Positions 48,585 through 50,593 of a stretch of DNA of 50,593 bases are shown one piece after another; within the stretch, counting starts at the first letter, position 1; each line of letters begins with the position of its first letter. Source of the stretch: a virus; the IMG/VR virus record IMGVR_UViG_3300005841_000930, positions 1-50,593 of that record. One strand, given 5' to 3'. The position numbers and the translations under genes were made by a program. The notes beneath the pieces were generated by a model. The model did not search any database, was not told the DNA's origin, and saw only the letters and a list, made by a program, of their open reading frames with translations.

Positions 48585-48602
48585 GGTTATATTAATATAA
48601 CC
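48585..48602. promoter_or_regulatory. 18-bp perfect palindrome, candidate operator
   Basis: GGTTATATTAATATAACC. It directly follows a minus-strand TAAATTTG -7-like box (48602-48609) and precedes the gene starting at 48554. A near copy sits at 48779-48796. Confidence 0.65.
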
Positions 48603-48606
48603 AAAT

Positions 48607-48765
48607 TTATTTTACATGTATTATAAAAACTCTTCCTATTTTTTCTATCTTGGTAACCCCTGTCGGTAACTTGCTTTTACCATCCATATACCTTTTTATC
48701 TTTTTGCATACCGCTGGCTGCGATATGCCTATATACTCCGCGTATTGTTGTTGGTTCATTTTCAT
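48607..48765 (-). CDS. Small helix-turn-helix regulator
   Basis: 52 aa. QQYAEYIGISQPAVCKKIKR (residues 6-25) is a helix-turn-helix; the rest (KIEKIGRVFIIHVK) is a short strand pair, as in Cro/excisionase-like proteins. It is flanked by two palindromes that are near copies, suggesting it binds them and controls itself and the next gene. The -7 box at 48769-48776 is so close that the third codon (ATG at 48759) may be the real start on a nearly leaderless message. Confidence 0.7.
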   Translation of the reverse strand: MKMNQQQYAEYIGISQPAVCKKIKRYMDGKSKLPTGVTKIEKIGRVFIIHVK

Positions 48766-48768
48766 ACC

Positions 48769-48796
48769 CAAATATACCTATTATATTAATATAACC
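48769..48796 (-). promoter_or_regulatory. Promoter with operator for the HTH gene
   Basis: Minus-strand TATATTTG (48776-48769) is a perfect -7 box. The 18-base operator copy (48779-48796, 16 of 18 palindromic positions) lies immediately upstream, where a bound repressor would block polymerase. Confidence 0.65.
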
Positions 48797-48813
48797 ATCT
48801 TGTATGTTCAAAT

Positions 48814-48836
48814 AAAAAAGCACCCTTTCAGGTGCT
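48814..48836 (-). terminator. Rho-independent terminator
   Basis: Minus-strand AGCACC, 6-base loop, GGTGCT, then six T. It lies 10 bases after the stop at 48846 and ends the rightmost transcription unit. Confidence 0.85.
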
Positions 48837-48845
48837 GTGTGTATG

Positions 48846-49406
48846 TTAAACGGTGAAGGTAATGGGTACAGTGGAGATGTATATTTCGCCTACCATTTTC
48901 GCTATTGCGCGCTCGGCATCCTCTTTAGTATCGTAAGTGGCATTATGCGTAACAATATCATCCCTTTTATACACATTAACCCACTTCGTAACTTGTACAG
49001 GGGCCATAAATAGGTCGCTATCCGATTGGTGCCCTTCGCTATACCATTTTCCGTTAGCGTTGAATGTATCAAGCTGTGGTTCTCCGTCTATATAGCCAAT
49101 AACATTGCACTCCACTGGGGCGTTAGTCTTTATAATCTCCGTTACCTTTCTCCCATCCCTCGTAACCACCAGTTTCCCAGCGAGTGCAGTGGCCAGGTCA
49201 AACGGACGTAAGTTGTTTTGCATGATTAATGGGTTTAAATAGCATTCTTGTACCCACCATTTACCTTTATTCCCATCAATGCAATAATGTTCATCCTCTG
49301 TTCCATTGTCGCATAGCTCTTTAATTGTTACTATATCACCCTTAACGTAAGGGGTTGATCGCGGGTCTAATACCACCACCTTGTTCCCTACTTTGTACTG
49401 TAGCAT
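48846..49406 (-). CDS. Conserved phage protein, unknown
   Basis: 186 aa. Opens with a small SH3-like stretch (YKVGNKVVVLDPRSTPYVKG) and contains RPFDLATALAGKLVVTRDGR followed by VIGYIDGEPQLDTFNANGKW and SDLFM, a domain widespread in phages with no known role. It is the last gene before a terminator. Confidence 0.7.
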   Translation of the reverse strand: MLQYKVGNKVVVLDPRSTPYVKGDIVTIKELCDNGTEDEHYCIDGNKGKWWVQECYLNPLIMQNNLRPFDLATALAGKLVVTRDGRKVTEIIKTNAPVECNVIGYIDGEPQLDTFNANGKWYSEGHQSDSDLFMAPVQVTKWVNVYKRDDIVTHNATYDTKEDAERAIAKMVGEIYISTVPITFTV

Positions 49407-49423
49407 ATATTATTGTTTTATTG

Positions 49424-49768
49424 TTAAGGAATTGGCACAGCCTGTATAGATAATAGGTGCTTATTAACCCGTTCAACGGTGCCACGCTGTATAAACTGGT
49501 ACCCCTCCGTGTCTTCGCCTAAGCGACGTATTGAATTGATATTGCCAGCTAAAATATAACACCGTATAAGCGAAGACCAATCACACCGATTTGTAGTTAA
49601 TGATATGAAATATTGGCTATCTTGTATGTGCAGGTTGTGCGTGAATGTTTTAAAAGAACCATTGAACTCGTTGTCAATAATACATGCTATATCATACCAG
49701 TTTTGTTTTGTGAACTGGTATGTTTGTATAGAGGCTGCGCGCTTGTTGCTGGTGATGTATTCGCTCAT
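49424..49768 (-). CDS. Small protein, unknown
   Basis: 114 aa from the ATG at 49768 (MSEYITSNKRAASIQTYQFT). The open frame extends to 49987, but that part crosses the tRNA gene and is not coding. NWYDIACIIDNEFNGSF and YQFIQRGTVERVN are its clearest segments. No family is recognised. Confidence 0.6.
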   Translation of the reverse strand: MSEYITSNKRAASIQTYQFTKQNWYDIACIIDNEFNGSFKTFTHNLHIQDSQYFISLTTNRCDWSSLIRCYILAGNINSIRRLGEDTEGYQFIQRGTVERVNKHLLSIQAVPIP

Positions 49769-49844
49769 GTTTTTGTTGTTCGTGTATAAAATATGGCCAG
49801 TGTAGACACAACCGGCCGTTAATCCTAAACCCTTAAAAAACCCG

Positions 49845-49929
49845 TGCGCCCGGCGAGGTTCGAACTCGCAATCCTCAAATGGAAACAGAATTTTAAGTCC
49901 TGCGTGTCTGCCAGTTCCACCACGGGCGC
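49845..49929 (-). tRNA. tRNA-Leu (UAA)
   Basis: 85 nt. Acceptor GCGCCCG pairs with CGGGCGC, discriminator A; anticodon arm CAGGA CTTAAAA TTCTG gives UAA; T-arm GCGAG TTCGAAC CTCGC; a long variable arm marks a class II (Leu) tRNA. CCA is not encoded. It may offset a codon-use difference between phage and host; the leading arms look intact. TTTTTT follows 4 bases after its end. Confidence 0.95.
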
Positions 49930-50027
49930 ATGTTAGGCGAAGGGTAATAACATATGTACAACTTTGCTGTATTTCCATTGGCATCACTTAGCACGGGTGT
50001 AGTGTTTACTTGCACTACCTCAAGTTT

Positions 50028-50180
50028 TCAATTCAACATCTCCGCCGGCCAACTCCAGGTTGCAGCATCTTCATAGCCGTATTCATCGGGTACACGGCGA
50101 GGCTTTCTGTACTTGCAGAACACCCAAATAGCAACCCCTAAAGCGCCAAGGCTGCAGCCGGTGATAAATATGGTAAGCAT
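50028..50180 (-). CDS. Small membrane protein
   Basis: 50 aa from the ATG at 50180 (MLTIFITGCSLGALGVAIWV), one hydrophobic helix then a basic, acidic tail (CKYRKPRRVPDEYGYED). The longer frame to 50246 overlaps another small gene. No family is recognised. Confidence 0.5.
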   Translation of the reverse strand: MLTIFITGCSLGALGVAIWVFCKYRKPRRVPDEYGYEDAATWSWPAEMLN

Positions 50181-50199
50181 AATCGTTGGTTTGAAGTGG

Positions 50200-50289
50200 T
50201 TAAAAGAAATAAAGTATAAGGAAAGCGAGTATAGCCACAATTGCAATAATTGTCGCAGCTAAGTTTTCACCTATTTCAAATTTACGCAT
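50200..50289 (-). CDS. 29-aa membrane microprotein
   Basis: MRKFEIGENLAATIIAIVAI plus further hydrophobic residues to the end, a single membrane helix. A perfect GCAGGC/GCCTGC hairpin lies 11 bases before the ATG. Supported by start context only. Confidence 0.45.
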   Translation of the reverse strand: MRKFEIGENLAATIIAIVAILAFLILYFF

Positions 50290-50300
50290 AATCGTTAGTA

Positions 50301-50317
50301 GCAGGCAACCGGCCTGC
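50301..50317 (-). other. Start-proximal hairpin
   Basis: GCAGGC AACCG GCCTGC, perfect 6-bp stem, 11 bases upstream of the ATG at 50289. Confidence 0.6.
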
Positions 50318-50323
50318 AAGCGG

Positions 50324-50593
50324 TTATTGTTGTTTAGGAAAGAACACATGAAATACATAATACCCAACCATTATAGTACCTATATGATTGTAGGTGAAAA
50401 AGAACTGAGTAATATCGTGACCGGTACCGGCTATCTTTATTGTTACCGGCACCAACGAAAGTTCAGTGTCAACTTTCGCCCATATATGAATATTGCCGTC
50501 CTGCAGGCCAACATGAACTGGTTCTGCGTACATGGGCATTTGTATAGTTTGTTCGTCCTTACCGGCTACCTTGTACTTGTGTATAGTTATCAT
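50324..50593 (-). CDS. DUF7352-like protein
   Basis: 89 aa. The pattern DEQTIQMPMYAEPVHVGLQD, then IHIWAKVD and KIAGTGHDI, then NHIGTI and VFHVFF is that of DUF7352, a small beta-rich phage family with no known role. The start codon is the last three bases of the window. Nothing further right is visible. Confidence 0.8.
   Translation of the reverse strand: MITIHKYKVAGKDEQTIQMPMYAEPVHVGLQDGNIHIWAKVDTELSLVPVTIKIAGTGHDITQFFFTYNHIGTIMVGYYVFHVFFPKQQ

Noticed and set aside
48227-48856. Plus-strand frames in the early region
   Set aside because: Antisense to small genes and to the HTH gene; no promoter or family support.
49769-49987. N-terminal extension of the gene at 49424-49768
   Set aside because: The frame runs through a complete tRNA-Leu gene.

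Overview
The window looks like most of a tailed (siphovirus-type) dsDNA phage or prophage of a Bacteroidetes host. The host call rests on BT4734-type primase, DUF3127 and P63C families, signal peptides ending in Ala-Gln, and promoter boxes of the Bacteroidetes type (TTTG, about 20 nt, TAnnTTTG). Almost every gene reads leftwards (minus strand). No integrase, DNA polymerase or recognisable endolysin is visible. Both window edges coincide with gene ends, so the genome continues on both sides.

Layout from right to left, in order of minus-strand transcription. 50.6-48.8 kb holds small early genes and a tRNA-Leu(UAA), closed by a terminator. 48.8-36.5 kb is the regulation and replication arm: a 52-aa HTH protein flanked by two near-identical palindromes, zinc-ribbon and small unknown proteins, a RecT annealase, a DUF3127 SSB-like protein, a beta-clamp-like protein, an adenine methylase, an SF2 helicase, a BT4734/VirE primase-helicase, a VRR-NUC nuclease and a repeat-rich, origin-like gap. 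36.3-28.6 kb is the head module: TerS, TerL, portal, head morphogenesis protein, prohead protease and an HK97-type major capsid protein, closed by a terminator. 28.4-22.5 kb is a glycosyltransferase/methyltransferase island. 22.4-5.7 kb holds connector, neck and tail genes: gp6-like, adaptor, an Acb2/Tad1-like anti-defence gene, gp10-like, tail terminator, tail tube, G/GT chaperones with a -1 frameshift site, tape measure, hub and a large SASA-esterase fibre. 5.7-2.5 kb holds secreted, membrane and lysis-type proteins, closed by a terminator.

Two plus-strand cassettes interrupt the tail module. One is a six-gene moron (13.8-15.5 kb) with its own strong promoter and a predicted lipoprotein. 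The other is an HNH-AP2 endonuclease (10.4-11.0 kb). At the far left, an IS1595-family transposase, translationally coupled to a P63C gene, abuts the C-terminal remnant of a prohibitin/SPFH gene.

The most unusual features are RNA-level. Two unrelated-in-sequence RNAs of about 107-119 nt (10437-10555 plus, 28449-28555 minus) share one architecture: promoter, hairpin, small hairpin, then a terminator hairpin whose loop is perfectly complementary over 7 nt to the first loop, with the U-tract abutting the next start codon. In addition, many replication-arm genes have a short perfect stem-loop about 7-20 nt before the AUG, and five neighbouring replication-arm proteins end in Pro-Phe, like the SSB C-terminal tip.
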